Assembly (NCBI GenBank): GCA_019217005.1
Contig: JAHBNG010000063.1
Span: 16,052 to 80,051, forward strand
Length of the DNA: 64,000 nucleotides
DNA from: Chloroflexi bacterium TSY
GTDB taxonomy: Bacteria; Chloroflexota; Anaerolineae; Caldilineales; Caldilineaceae
Reading direction: 5' to 3'
Part shown: positions 8,575 to 18,396 of the stretch, piece after piece
Layout of the letters: each line of letters begins with the position of its first letter
How positions within the stretch are numbered: position 1 is the stretch's first letter
Translations under genes and position numbers: made by a program
The notes under the pieces: generated by a model
Databases searched by the model: none
What the model was told of the DNA's origin: nothing
What the model saw: only the letters and a program-made list of their open reading frames with translations

Positions 8575-10614
8575 TTACTGTTCTATGTAATACTGTTCCG
8601 GATTCGTCTGGGCTGGCGCAGCCGATACGTGCCACTGCCAAACGCTTGCGGGGACATTTTTGAAGTTGTTGCGCACGATTCCATAGCCCTGATAGTACTT
8701 GGTGAGACCCATGACCCAGAACTCATCGGCAGCAATTTGCAGGATTTCGTTCATAATCTCATCCTGGCGGTCGGCATCCACAGTGATCTGTAGTTCGTCG
8801 TAGAGTGCCTGTTGGCGCTGTGCAGCTTCAGGTGGTTCATCGCCCTTTTCGCCACCGCTACGCCACCAATCGGCCCACGCTACGCCAAAGAGCGATTCGG
8901 TGCTAAAAGGCATGTACGAGCGGGGGTCCATGACCAGTGCAATACCATCAGCCCCAGTCCAGACGATCACGTCGTGCTCGTAGGCGGCTTTGCGTTCATA
9001 GAAGAGAGAACGCTCGATCACTTTGACGTTCGACTCGATGCCCAGGTCCGCCCAGTAGCCGCTGACCAATTCCATGATCTCGGCCCACGGTTCAAAGGCC
9101 GCAATCACGTCAATGGTAAAGCTGAGCTTCCCGCCATCTGGTCGCAGCCGAATCCCATCATCGCCCCGCTCCAAGCCCAACCCGTCCAGTAGAGCATTCG
9201 CCTGTTCCACGTCGTACTCGGTGTACTGATAGGCAAGCTGTTCATTGTACCAGGGCGAGCTATCCAGCGGCGCAGGTTGACGCGGCTCACCGTCGCCCAC
9301 GTAGATAGCATCGATGATTTCTTGTCGATCGAAGCCTAAAGAGAGCGCCACGCGGAAGTCCTTTTCGTTAAAGATTTCACGCAGTACCGGATCGGTGTGG
9401 CTCAGGTTAAAGCCAATAGAAACCGGCGTCTCCCAGGCGTATTCAACCGTGAAGAAATCGTAATCACCATCTGCCTTACTGTCGAAAAAGACGGCTTTAT
9501 TGCCCGGTGTCGCAATGTGACGATCCATCATATCGATCTCGCCGGAGAGAGCGCTCAAGACCAAGACATCCACATTTTCCACAATGGGATAGATCAGCTT
9601 GTCGATGTAAGGAAGCTGGTTGCCTTCTGCGTCAACCTTCCAGTAGTAAGGATTGCGCTCAGCAACCAGTTGCGTCGCTGAAGTTGCCGGCGTCGTGGCC
9701 ACCCAGGGATAGACGGTCGGCAGATCGACGTTGTTCATATGATTGAGCTTGTTGCGGAAGAGGTCCACCCAATCCTTCAGGCCTAGCTCTGCCACTGCAG
9801 CCTCGGCCCCCTCTTGATCAAACTCAATGTGCCACTGCTGCATGTAGTGGGCGGGAACATAGGGATACTGGCTGCCCAGTTGGCGCAAGAAAAGGCCGTG
9901 AGGGGCGGCAAAGGAGAACTTGACCGTAAAGTCATCGAGCTTTTCGACGGTACCGAGTTCACCACCGGGACGCATCCAAAGGGGCTTGACCGGCGTCAAT
10001 TCGTCATTCAAAATCTGGTGTTCATACCAGAACATGACATCATCTGCCGTGAAGGGCGCACCATCCGACCAGCGCATGCCCTCGCGTAGGGTAAAGGTAA
10101 ACTCCTGGCCATCGTCAGATACCTCAACGTTTTTAGCCACATTGGGAATCGTCTCCGTCAGATCAGGGGTCCAGCGCATCATCGGTTCATAGGCCATGGT
10201 TCGGCGCACCCAAGCACCATCGGCCTGCCCCAACAACCCAGAACGCCACGTGCCGCCATACTGCCCGATACTGTCCGTTACTGACACGACCATGGGGTCT
10301 AGAGGCAAACGCTCTTCGAGGGGTGGCAATTCGCCAGATGCGACCAACGCGGCAAGTGCAGGTGCTTCCTTGCTGTCACCAGCTGCAGCTGTATCGTCTG
10401 CAGCCGCCGTCTCGCCAGAATCTGCATCGTCTGCAGCCGCTTCATCACTTGACTCCTCTTCCGCAGACTCGACGTTGGACTCGAAGATATCGGGCTCTGC
10501 CTCACCACCACAGGCAGCAACTATCCCCAGCATCAGCAACGCGACCAGCAACAGAGCGGTCATACGCCACCCGTGGACGTGCTGCCGGGTCTTACAGTTC
10601 CGTGTCTTTAGCAT
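8575..10614 (-). CDS. Family 5 ABC substrate-binding lipoprotein (OppA-like)
   Basis: This is an extracytoplasmic binding protein of 679 residues for a peptide- or oligosaccharide-type importer. The N-terminus has a signal peptide and lipobox (LGIVAAC, Cys near residue 35), then an acidic Ala/Glu/Asp linker of about 50 residues, as in many Chloroflexota lipoproteins. The family 5 hallmark follows (FTFTLREGMRWSDGAPFTAD, around residue 175). It heads the minus-strand cluster leading into two permeases and two ATPases. Family 5 proteins bind peptides, nickel or oligosaccharides; the sulfatase and GH1 relic nearby make a saccharide plausible but unproven. Confidence 0.93.
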   Translation of the reverse strand: MLKTRNCKTRQHVHGWRMTALLLVALLMLGIVAACGGEAEPDIFESNVESAEEESSDEAAADDADSGETAAADDTAAAGDSKEAPALAALVASGELPPLEERLPLDPMVVSVTDSIGQYGGTWRSGLLGQADGAWVRRTMAYEPMMRWTPDLTETIPNVAKNVEVSDDGQEFTFTLREGMRWSDGAPFTADDVMFWYEHQILNDELTPVKPLWMRPGGELGTVEKLDDFTVKFSFAAPHGLFLRQLGSQYPYVPAHYMQQWHIEFDQEGAEAAVAELGLKDWVDLFRNKLNHMNNVDLPTVYPWVATTPATSATQLVAERNPYYWKVDAEGNQLPYIDKLIYPIVENVDVLVLSALSGEIDMMDRHIATPGNKAVFFDSKADGDYDFFTVEYAWETPVSIGFNLSHTDPVLREIFNEKDFRVALSLGFDRQEIIDAIYVGDGEPRQPAPLDSSPWYNEQLAYQYTEYDVEQANALLDGLGLERGDDGIRLRPDGGKLSFTIDVIAAFEPWAEIMELVSGYWADLGIESNVKVIERSLFYERKAAYEHDVIVWTGADGIALVMDPRSYMPFSTESLFGVAWADWWRSGGEKGDEPPEAAQRQQALYDELQITVDADRQDEIMNEILQIAADEFWVMGLTKYYQGYGIVRNNFKNVPASVWQWHVSAAPAQTNPEQYYIEQ

Positions 10615-10634
10615 AGTCTCTCTCCTTTGTTTCG

Positions 10635-10712
10635 AGTGTGTACCACAAAGAGTGTAAATGGACGCCGCTCAGTCAGAGAATCGACTGCATTTACACACTT
10701 TGGGACACACTC
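10635..10712. repeat. Palindromic repeat, GTACCACAAA family
   Basis: The arms are GTGTACCACAAAGAGTGTAAATG-like and CATTTACACACTTTGGGACAC, complementary over most of their length around a short centre. The same design (TATACCACAAA ... TTTGGGATACCAC) is found inside the three leader repeats at 27386-27463, 50872-50948 and 52243-52320. This copy lies just upstream of the binding-protein start and would be in its 5' untranslated region. Confidence 0.8.
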
Positions 10713-11547
10713 CCTTTGTTTTCCGATTCGGATATTGTCCCGAATATCGGTCTGATGTAGGGAATGCCAGCGATAGTAGAACAAGTTGGCTACATTCACC
10801 AGCCTGAAAATTTAATTCGAGCAACTTTAAAGCGCGACGAATGCGTCTCAACGTGGCAGATACATTATAAGTTGTACTTGAGGAGTTAGAAATTATTGGG
10901 GGAAAAACATACCGAAAACTTCCCGGCAAAATCACCAATTTTCTATTACAGCATTTTGGAGCTTGACATCGGTAAGTTGCAACACATCATAGCCTAAATT
11001 GGTAGACACAGTAGATCCAAATTTCAGGTTTTGAGAGAGAATTCTGGCTAAACAGTTGACATAAATACAAATTTGCCGGTCGATATCTAGTTTTTGCGTT
11101 AGATTTGGGCGATTTTCAGATATGAAATAGGTTGTTTTCTGTAACCGAAATCTGAATAAATGACTCCAAAATCCCTGCAATCTCGACTGAAAATCGCCCA
11201 AAACGCCAAATTTGGATCTACTGAGACAAGTCAAACAAGCAAGAGAAATTTGAACCAGCAATTTCGAATTGGAAACGATCCATTCGTGCTCCAGGAGAGC
11301 CACGGGCCAAATGGGGGAGCGAACAAACCGAACAGTACAGACATCGATGTGATAAAATGGTACAGAGACTGTCACCCGGAACGGCCTCACCTGACCCTCA
11401 CTGACAACTCGTGACTGCGCCCGCGCCATAAAAGTCCGGTTGTATAAAAGATTCGCTAATGGTATCATTTAATATCAACAGGGTGTCAAATTGCGCACGA
11501 GTGTGCACCACTGAATCGTGCCAATATTTCTTACGGGAGGAACCCTT
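10713..11547. other. Intergenic region between divergent units
   Basis: This region separates the minus-strand importer from the plus-strand oxygenase cluster. I see no gene in it. It holds one complete 215-bp MITE (11009-11223, listed separately). Short open frames across the MITE are only its own translation. Promoters for both directions must lie here or in the flanking palindrome, but none is clear enough to call. Confidence 0.6.
11009..11223 (-). mobile_element. 215-bp MITE, CAGTAGATCC family, copy A
   Basis: The element starts CAGTAGATCCAAATTT and ends with the complement AAATTTGGATCTACTG, and it has no coding capacity. It is flanked by the 5-bp duplication AGACA (11004-11008 and 11224-11228). 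Two further copies of exactly the same length, in the opposite orientation, are at 31704-31918 and 46149-46363, each with its own 5-bp duplication. No transposase with these ends is present in the window. Confidence 0.95.
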
Positions 11548-12348
11548 ATGTTAACCCAATCCCAAATTGATTTTTATCACGAAAATGGCTATCTGCGCAT
11601 CCCAGCGTTATTTACGCTAGCGGAAACTGATGTCTTGTCCGATGAACTGGATCGGCTGGTGCAAGACTGGTCTTTTACCGTACCTGGCTGGCCCGGCCCC
11701 TGGCGACAGGCCTATATGGATCCGGAAACGGAAAAGAAAGCCCGCTTAACCGCCATGCACGACCTGCATCTCTACTCTGTCGCCTGGATGCGAGCCGTCA
11801 CCAATGAAAAGCTAGCTGATTGTCTGGCCCAACTCATCGGCCCTGATGTCGAACTCCACCATTCGGTGATGCACATCAAACCGCCACAAGCGGGTCATCC
11901 ATTCCCGATGCATCAAGACCATCCTTTTTATAAGCACGAGGACGAACGCTATATTGATGTCTTGGTACACTTGGATGATACCTGCCACGAAAACGGTGAA
12001 ATTCGATTTTTGGAAGGCTCTCACAAGCATGGCCCCTTGGAACACATTACTGGGACAGAAGATTCCCCCTCAGCACCCCATCTACCCACAGATGAGTATA
12101 AATTAGAGGAGACCGTGCCTGTTCCGGCCAAACGCGGCGATGTGGTGATCTTCTCTTATTACACCATTCACGGGTCGTATATCAACCAAACCAAAGATCC
12201 CCGGCGGCTGGTGCGCGTCGGCTATCGCAATCCGCATAATGACCAACTTACTGGCGTCAATGTTGGGAAGTCGGGTCTCATTGTGGCTGGTTATCGCGAG
12301 TGGCGGGGCGATGAGCCTTTGTTGAACGCATCTGATCGTAATAAGTAA
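11548..12348 (+). CDS. Phytanoyl-CoA dioxygenase (PhyH)-family protein 1
   Basis: This is an Fe(II)/2-oxoglutarate-dependent oxygenase of 266 residues. The start (SQIDFYHENGYLRIP) is characteristic of the family. The iron site is His122-x-Asp124 in PMHQDHPFYKHED, with the distal His in YTIHGSY; a downstream Arg in RRLVRVGYRNPH is placed to bind 2-oxoglutarate. The ATG at 11548 follows GGGAGGA. Two more family members follow within 950 bp on the same strand, so the three probably form an operon. Substrates of such bacterial PhyH proteins vary widely and cannot be inferred. Confidence 0.9.
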   Translation: MLTQSQIDFYHENGYLRIPALFTLAETDVLSDELDRLVQDWSFTVPGWPGPWRQAYMDPETEKKARLTAMHDLHLYSVAWMRAVTNEKLADCLAQLIGPDVELHHSVMHIKPPQAGHPFPMHQDHPFYKHEDERYIDVLVHLDDTCHENGEIRFLEGSHKHGPLEHITGTEDSPSAPHLPTDEYKLEETVPVPAKRGDVVIFSYYTIHGSYINQTKDPRRLVRVGYRNPHNDQLTGVNVGKSGLIVAGYREWRGDEPLLNASDRNK

Positions 12349-12361
12349 GAGGAAACTCTCA

Positions 12362-13198
12362 ATGTCCAACAAACCGAGCGAACTGGAAATTTATCTCTTC
12401 GATTTAAGAGGCTTTATTGTCTTAGAAAATGCCCTCACCGCCAACGAAGTGGCCGCCCTCAATGCTGGCCTTGATGCCCTTTTGCCCATCGAACACGACG
12501 AATGGGATGGCCATATTCACGCCACCAATTTTGGGGCCAATGATGGCCTCAATCTACAACAAATTTATGAAGGTGGAGAATCCTTTGAAGCCTTGATTGA
12601 TCATCCCTCTTGGTTCGAGAAGGTGAAGTTCTTTGTCGGAGGTGAGGGAAATTTTGATTATCTCCATGGTCCCTTATTCATTGATGAAAATTTTGCCAAC
12701 ATCCGTGGCCCCGGTGAAGCGATCCCCCTACACTCTGGTGGAGCCGACTGTGTCAAACGCTGCCAATTTTTGTATCGCAACAACCAATTTATGTGCGGCC
12801 AGATCGACATTCTCATCGCGTTGACTGATATGATGCCGGGTGATGGAGCGACGATGGTCATTCCAGGCAGCCATAAATCAAATTTCCGCCATCCTCACTT
12901 TGCCACAGCCAACTGGCGAGACGGCGAAAGCGTTGATGGCATCATCGGAGCCGAGGAAGTGAACATCAAAGCGGGCGATGCCATTTTATTTGTTGATGCC
13001 ATCTCACACGGTTCCGCCAGACGAACCAACCCTGGTGAAAGACGCACCATCGTCTATCGTTATGGCCCATCTTGGGGAAACTTCCGCCACGGTTATCAGC
13101 CCTCGCCAGAATTGCTAACCCGCCTCAGCCCGCAGCGACGCCAGATCGTGCAGCCGCAGAAGCTGTTGGAGCGGAAACCACAAAGGATAAAAGGGTAA
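12362..13198 (+). CDS. PhyH-family protein 2 with HxG in place of HxD
   Basis: This protein of 278 residues belongs to the PhyH family by its overall pattern (LFDLRGFIVLENALTANEV at the start, MVIPGSHKSNF, the distal His in AISHGSARR, and GERRTIVYR). At the place where the iron-binding HxD is expected it has LHSGGADC, giving His124-Ser-Gly126. Loss of the carboxylate at this position is seen in iron/2-oxoglutarate halogenases. It also occurs in PhyH-like proteins of unknown activity, so function is open. It starts 13 bp after protein 1. Confidence 0.85.
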   Translation: MSNKPSELEIYLFDLRGFIVLENALTANEVAALNAGLDALLPIEHDEWDGHIHATNFGANDGLNLQQIYEGGESFEALIDHPSWFEKVKFFVGGEGNFDYLHGPLFIDENFANIRGPGEAIPLHSGGADCVKRCQFLYRNNQFMCGQIDILIALTDMMPGDGATMVIPGSHKSNFRHPHFATANWRDGESVDGIIGAEEVNIKAGDAILFVDAISHGSARRTNPGERRTIVYRYGPSWGNFRHGYQPSPELLTRLSPQRRQIVQPQKLLERKPQRIKG

Positions 13199-13282
13199 GA
13201 ACCTATCCGAAAAGTGGTTGTGAGTCCAACCAGCCTCTCGAGCCGAATGCTTGGCACAGAACTTTTCGGATAAGCACTAAGG
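13199..13282. repeat. Palindromic repeat, CCGAAAAGT family
   Basis: A perfect 12-bp inverted pair, TATCCGAAAAGT (13204-13215) and ACTTTTCGGATA (13261-13272), encloses a centre with CTCGAG. It follows the stop of PhyH protein 2 directly and ends just before the Shine-Dalgarno region of PhyH protein 3. A close copy is at 62413-62497. The 81-bp tandem units at 7124-7456 have the same plan on the other strand. Confidence 0.85.
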
Positions 13283-13290
13283 ATAACATT

Positions 13291-14028
13291 ATGGGTCTCA
13301 CATCTGCAGAAATCCAAGCGTTTCAGAAAGAAGGCTACCTCATCTTCCCAGGGCTCATTCGTGGGGAGAAATTGGCTCACTATAAGCAAGTCCTTGATAC
13401 GCTCGTCGAGCGTACCAGATCACTGTCAGAATCACAGGATGGATTCAATTTGCAGCCGGACCACGAGGGCAACCCTATACTGGGTCGCTTGTTCAAAGTA
13501 CAAGGCGTCTGCGTGGTCGAGCCGCGTCTCTTGGCACTGGCGCGCGAGCCCCAAATCATCGCTCGGGTTGCGTCACTCATCGGGCCCCAACTCCACATGT
13601 TTGGCTCGAAATTTTTTCCCATGCTGCCGCGCGGCGGCACATCTACTGGATGGCATCAGGACAACCACTATTTTGGGACAGTTTCTGACCGTGTGGTCAG
13701 TTGTGGTATCTATCTGGAAGAGAGTGATGAGTCCAACGGTTGTCTGAGGCTCATCCCACGCAGTCACCTAGCTGGACAAATTATGGAGCACAACTCAGGA
13801 CAGGGTACGTTTGCCCATGGTGCGTGGGCGCAGGTGGACGAATCGCAAGTTCTGTCGGTAGAGTGTCCTGGCGGCACTGTGGTGTTGTTTTCGGCAAACC
13901 TATTGCATGGTGCCACCACCAACAGCAGTCATCGCTCACGATATAGTACCGCGTGGCATTATATTCCGGCAGATTTAGAACTGGAGATGTTCCCGTTCGG
14001 GCAGTATGCGGATCGGCATGCCATGTGA
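13291..14028 (+). CDS. PhyH-family protein 3
   Basis: This Fe(II)/2-oxoglutarate-dependent oxygenase has 245 residues. It begins with AEIQAFQKEGYLIFPGLI, the usual family start. The iron site is His122-x-Asp124 in STGWHQDNHYFG, and the distal His is in ANLLHGATTNSS with a basic partner at SRYST. I chose the ATG at 13291 because longer upstream frames run through the palindromic repeat. It is probably in one operon with the two preceding PhyH genes, the repeat acting as a spacer. Confidence 0.9.
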   Translation: MGLTSAEIQAFQKEGYLIFPGLIRGEKLAHYKQVLDTLVERTRSLSESQDGFNLQPDHEGNPILGRLFKVQGVCVVEPRLLALAREPQIIARVASLIGPQLHMFGSKFFPMLPRGGTSTGWHQDNHYFGTVSDRVVSCGIYLEESDESNGCLRLIPRSHLAGQIMEHNSGQGTFAHGAWAQVDESQVLSVECPGGTVVLFSANLLHGATTNSSHRSRYSTAWHYIPADLELEMFPFGQYADRHAM

Positions 14029-14794
14029 GACAGCCATCTTTCGGATTGCTGTTGAGCGATTTATACTTAGTGGGCCTCTGCTTATTTCCAGTCTGCTTCT
14101 TCACGCAGCCACTCCGATAATCACGCACTGCGCTGCTTAGCCAATCGATGGCTTGCTATCATTTGGAAAATGTGGCAGGACAAATCTTCCTATGATGAAG
14201 CTTTTCATTTGCAACAACACCTATCTCGCCGTCAACCTAAACTTTAGTTTTTCTTGATTCTACAACCTGAGGCCTCTTGTGACTTCTTGCTGCTCTATCT
14301 CTATTTAGTTTGACTAACTCTCGACTCCAATTCGCCCGCTTTGGTGTCTTTTCTTCAACGCGGCCTTTTGGAATCCCTCTTACTTACAAACCGTGTCCCG
14401 GATTGGACCAAGAACTCTCCTTGAGTGGATCATTGAGTGCTCCAATCCGGGATTGCGAGTGGCTCCTTCACCGCATAACGTCGCTTTTTTGAGGTTCGCG
14501 ATTACCCCAACCCACCCTGAAACCCTTCTTGACATCTATGTGGACGTCATGATATAGTTCTGAAAATTCCCTAGAGTTGTCTTCAACAAGATAAAGATTG
14601 TAGGCTCTTTAGCCAATGATAAGCGAGTCTTCACGCAAATCGCAGGCAAAGAAGTGTAGACCCCAGTAGGTACGCCCCATACGAGATCTGCTCTAAATAC
14701 AGGCGCGCTCGCTACGCAGTTGCGATCTGCTGATCATATGTGAACAGAGCATTCAACCTCGATCGACTGTGAACTATCCCGAAGGAGGGACAAG
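14029..14794. other. Intergenic region with a 12-bp stem hairpin
   Basis: I find no gene in these 766 bp. The clearest structure is a perfect inverted repeat TCCCGGATTGGA (14396-14407) and TCCAATCCGGGA (14441-14452), with a 33-nt loop and no T-run after it. It may be a boundary element or part of an unrecognised mobile remnant. A promoter-like pair follows at 14529-14558. Confidence 0.6.
14529..14558 (+). promoter_or_regulatory. Sigma-70-type promoter candidate
   Basis: A perfect TTGACA at 14529-14534 is followed after 18 bp by TATAGT at 14553-14558. It points toward the binding-protein gene starting at 14795, which would give a leader of about 230 nt. This is a sequence match only. Confidence 0.45.
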
Positions 14795-16588
14795 ATGCTA
14801 AAATCCCAAATATCCCGACGTGAATTTCTGCGTCAGGCTGCGGCTGTTGGCAGCGGAGCCATCCTGGCAGGTTGCGCGACCGGATCGTCCCCCGCCCCTG
14901 CACCAGCATCTGACGCGGCGGCCACTGTCGGCATGACAGCGGAAGAAATCCTCACGCCGCTCGGCCTCATGCCGGGGTCGCCGGATCGTCCCAATGGATG
15001 GGCAACCGATCTGGCTGACATTCCCGACGGCATGCCTTTGTCGCCCCCTTTGACCATCACATCGTTTACGCGCACGGATGCGGATACGCGCTTCCAGGGC
15101 GATGATACCATCTACGATAACATCAGTCTGCGCTTTATCAAATCGCTCTTCGGCATCGAGTATGAGATTCCGTGGACCTATGTGCAGGGCGAGGAACGCG
15201 ACCAAAAGATGAATTTGGCCATGGCCGCGGGCGATCTGCCAGACCTGATGCCCGGCGTCTCCCTATCGATGTTTCAGGACATGGTCGCGGGCGATCTGGT
15301 GGCCGATATCACCGACGTCTATGAAGCAACGGCCAGCCAGCAGTGGGTCAAAGACTCGCACGCATATGGCGACAATATGCTGTGGGAGTATGCAGAGGTT
15401 GATGGCCGCAAGATGGCCTTCCCCAGCATTGCCCAGGCTGGACAGGACGAACAGATCCTCTTTATCCGCGCTGACTGGCTGGAAAAGGTGGGCATGGAGC
15501 CGCCCACTACGCTGGATGAGATGGAAGCCGTCGGCGAAGCCTTTGTCCAGAACGATCTGGGTGCTGGCCCTCCCGGCACTACGATTGGTGTGATGGCTGG
15601 TCGGGACTTACAGAGTTGGTATGGCGGTCTCGGCCCCGTCTTTGGCGGCTTTGGTGTGCTGCCCTCCTGGTATACCTCGGTGAGCACCTTTACGCCAGAT
15701 GGCCAGGGCGGTTTGAAGTTCGATGGCATTGATCCCATGATGAAGGAGGCGTTGGCCTTCATCCGTCGCTGGTACGAGAAGAAGATCATCGGTCCCGATT
15801 TCTTTACCAAGGGCTACCAGGAGAATCGCACCGACGTTGAGGGCAACCGCGTGGGGATGAACCTCACCCATCCGTGGGGCGGTGTCTTTGCGTCTGCCAT
15901 GGGTAGTATGGCCAACGACCCCGATGCGCGCTGGATCTGGGTGGATGTACCCACCGGTCCCGTACGCAAGGGCAAGAATTACTTCAGTCCGCTGCGCCAG
16001 GGGGTCTTCCCATTCAAGAAGGGGTTCGAGCACATCGACAAGGTCTTGAAGCAGGCCAACTTTGAGGCCGAAATGGTGCTGAGCCCTGAGCGCCGCGATC
16101 ACGGTTTTGAGGGTCATAATTACCAATGGGTTGAAGACAGGGTTGAACCCCTCTCCGGTGGCACCCATGGGTACGGTGTGATCAACACCCGCGGTGGCGC
16201 CAATATCAGCCCCGTATCGAACATGAGAAACATCCAGTGGAAGCTGAACTATAAAGAGACCGTGCCCCGCGAACAGTGGGATGCAATGATGGTACTTCTC
16301 TTGGATGATCCCACCGGTTTACAGACCATGTCGGATGAGGGCTGGCTCTTCCTGGCCGAACACTCGCTCACCGACACGATCCGCAACGAATACACGGGCG
16401 CACCCACAGAATTGCAAAAAGAAAAGTGGACCTCTCTGCAGAAGCTCACCGATGAGACCTATTTTGGCATCATCACGGGGCAACTTCCGGTGGATGCCTT
16501 CGATGATTACGTGACCACGTGGCGAGAGCAGGGTGGAGACGCCATTGTGCAAGAGATCAATGAATGGTGGGCGCAGCGACAGGGCTAG
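14795..16588 (+). CDS. Family 1 extracellular solute-binding protein, Tat lipoprotein (LplA-like)
   Basis: This carbohydrate-importer binding protein has 597 residues. The N-terminus carries a twin-arginine motif (SRREFLRQAA) and a lipobox (AILAGC), then an Ala/Pro-rich linker, so it should be exported folded and lipid-anchored. The size and the body (DLPDLMPGV, IRADWLEKVGMEPPTTLDEM) match the large LplA/YtcQ group that works with LplB/LplC permeases. The matching permease pair is probably the one at 22104-24027. A GAAGGAGG site precedes the ATG. Confidence 0.9.
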   Translation: MLKSQISRREFLRQAAAVGSGAILAGCATGSSPAPAPASDAAATVGMTAEEILTPLGLMPGSPDRPNGWATDLADIPDGMPLSPPLTITSFTRTDADTRFQGDDTIYDNISLRFIKSLFGIEYEIPWTYVQGEERDQKMNLAMAAGDLPDLMPGVSLSMFQDMVAGDLVADITDVYEATASQQWVKDSHAYGDNMLWEYAEVDGRKMAFPSIAQAGQDEQILFIRADWLEKVGMEPPTTLDEMEAVGEAFVQNDLGAGPPGTTIGVMAGRDLQSWYGGLGPVFGGFGVLPSWYTSVSTFTPDGQGGLKFDGIDPMMKEALAFIRRWYEKKIIGPDFFTKGYQENRTDVEGNRVGMNLTHPWGGVFASAMGSMANDPDARWIWVDVPTGPVRKGKNYFSPLRQGVFPFKKGFEHIDKVLKQANFEAEMVLSPERRDHGFEGHNYQWVEDRVEPLSGGTHGYGVINTRGGANISPVSNMRNIQWKLNYKETVPREQWDAMMVLLLDDPTGLQTMSDEGWLFLAEHSLTDTIRNEYTGAPTELQKEKWTSLQKLTDETYFGIITGQLPVDAFDDYVTTWREQGGDAIVQEINEWWAQRQG

Positions 16589-16725
16589 ATGTTGCCTGTT
16601 TCATAATCAGTAGGTCGCAATGTCATTCTGTTTGGTTACAGCCGCAAAGCGAGGGGGCCCAAAGAATCCGCCTGACCATCGCCGATCTACTGATAATCCA
16701 CAAACGTCCCAAAGGAGAAACCCAT

Positions 16726-18375
16726 ATGAACCGTCGAAGCCTATTTTCACTATGGACCGTTGCGCTGATCATTTTCGCTCTGGTCGCGGGTTGTGCCGGG
16801 CCGCAGCCGCCGCCAGCGCCCGCAGATTCGGGCGCTTCCGCTGAAAGCAGTGAGAGCGCCGAGGCCGAATCCGAAGAAGCAGCTACAGAGGAATCTGAAC
16901 CCGAGGAGCCGCAGCTTTCCGGCGAGGTTCCGCCGCTCGCACCAGAAGCCGAAGGCATTGAATATTCGGAGGTACCAGAACTTGCTTATGCTGGTGAAAT
17001 CACCATGTATGCTCAGGCTTACACGCCAGTGGAACCGACCTCAAACGCACCCAATCCGCCGCGCTATTTGAACCGCATCGTGGCTGAATACGAGAAGCTA
17101 CATCCCAATATCAAAATTACGCTCATCCCGCCTCTCGCTCCTGGCAACGACTACCTTACTTGGGTACGCACGCAAGCCGCTGGCGAACTACTACCGGATA
17201 TTGTTTGGCTGCATGCGGGTTGGGTCAATGAGCAGCTGCCGCGAGGCATGTTTGAACCGATCACGGCCCAATTAGAAGAAGGGAATCCATATATTCCCGC
17301 GGGAGAACCGGGCCATGACCGTTGGTTAGATAGCTTCACCGGCTTTGTCATGGAATTTGTCCAGGCCCCAGATGGTGAATGGTATCAAGTAAACGCCGAC
17401 TATGTGGGTACGGCAATCTTTTATAATAAGGATATGTTTGCAGCAGTGGGCCTCGATCCTGACAATCCACCGCAGACCTGGTCTGAGTTTATTGCCGCCC
17501 ATGAGGCTCTGAAAGCAGCAGATATGGAGGCGTTTGCCTTTCCCTTGGGGCCTGGCGCGTTTCTCTGGAGCTGGTGGCATCGGGTTGGGGCCACCCAATT
17601 CTACAACGACCGTTTTGATGAACTGAATGTTGACAACAATCAATTCCGCCTCAGCACCTATTCTACAGCCCGTAATTATGCCAACGGCACGTGGGACACG
17701 AGCGACGCACGGTACCAGGAGACTTTCCGTCTCCTCAAAGATTGGTCAAACCATTGGGTACCGGGTGCGCTTAGCTTGGAAATCTCCGATACCTTCCGCA
17801 TGTTTGTCAATGGCGAGGTCGCCATGTATTGGAATGGGAGTTGGGCTGTGCCTCAGACGCAGAACAATCCGGAGGTTCAATTTGAGTGGGGCACCTTCCC
17901 GTTACCCACCTTCGATGAGGCCGTCACTGAATTTTATGTTGGTCAGTCCGCGCCCATGATTGGCGGACCCTCCGCAGCCTTCCAGTACAGTGTCTCGACT
18001 TCCCAGGCAAACAATACCATGACGCCCGAGAAGTTTGAAGCCACGGTCGATTTCCTTAAATTCCTGACGGCGCCCCAGAACGCTGGCCCCATGGTTAATG
18101 ATTTGGGCTCCTTTATTCCCACCGTTCAGGGCACTGTGCCCCTACCCTCCATGTCCGAGTTGATCGAGTCGATGTCAAATACCGAAACCATGGGCTTTAT
18201 GGAATTCACCGCAGAAGATGGTCCGGCGAACTATCGTCTACTCCAAGAATTCATGGGAGACCAAACAACGATGGAGGAATATATGGCTAAGGTCAATGAA
18301 CTGATGCAAGACTCCGTTGCTGGATTGGCCGATGAGAATAGTTGGGATTGGGACAACCCACCAAGCAGTGAGTGA
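16726..18375 (+). CDS. Family 1 extracellular solute-binding lipoprotein
   Basis: This sugar-binding lipoprotein has 549 residues. The start at 16726 (MNRRSLFSLWTVALIIFALV, then AGC as lipobox) has AAAGGAG upstream; longer upstream frames lack a signal peptide. An acidic linker of about 50 residues leads into a maltose-binding-type domain (YEKLHPNIKITLIPP, DIVWLHAGWVNEQLP, NGEVAMYWNGSWAVPQ). The next two genes encode MalF- and MalG-like permeases with short spacing, so the three genes form a complete importer minus its ATPase, which is often encoded elsewhere. Confidence 0.9.
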   Translation: MNRRSLFSLWTVALIIFALVAGCAGPQPPPAPADSGASAESSESAEAESEEAATEESEPEEPQLSGEVPPLAPEAEGIEYSEVPELAYAGEITMYAQAYTPVEPTSNAPNPPRYLNRIVAEYEKLHPNIKITLIPPLAPGNDYLTWVRTQAAGELLPDIVWLHAGWVNEQLPRGMFEPITAQLEEGNPYIPAGEPGHDRWLDSFTGFVMEFVQAPDGEWYQVNADYVGTAIFYNKDMFAAVGLDPDNPPQTWSEFIAAHEALKAADMEAFAFPLGPGAFLWSWWHRVGATQFYNDRFDELNVDNNQFRLSTYSTARNYANGTWDTSDARYQETFRLLKDWSNHWVPGALSLEISDTFRMFVNGEVAMYWNGSWAVPQTQNNPEVQFEWGTFPLPTFDEAVTEFYVGQSAPMIGGPSAAFQYSVSTSQANNTMTPEKFEATVDFLKFLTAPQNAGPMVNDLGSFIPTVQGTVPLPSMSELIESMSNTETMGFMEFTAEDGPANYRLLQEFMGDQTTMEEYMAKVNELMQDSVAGLADENSWDWDNPPSSE

Positions 18376-18396
18376 TTGAGATCTAGCCATATATAT

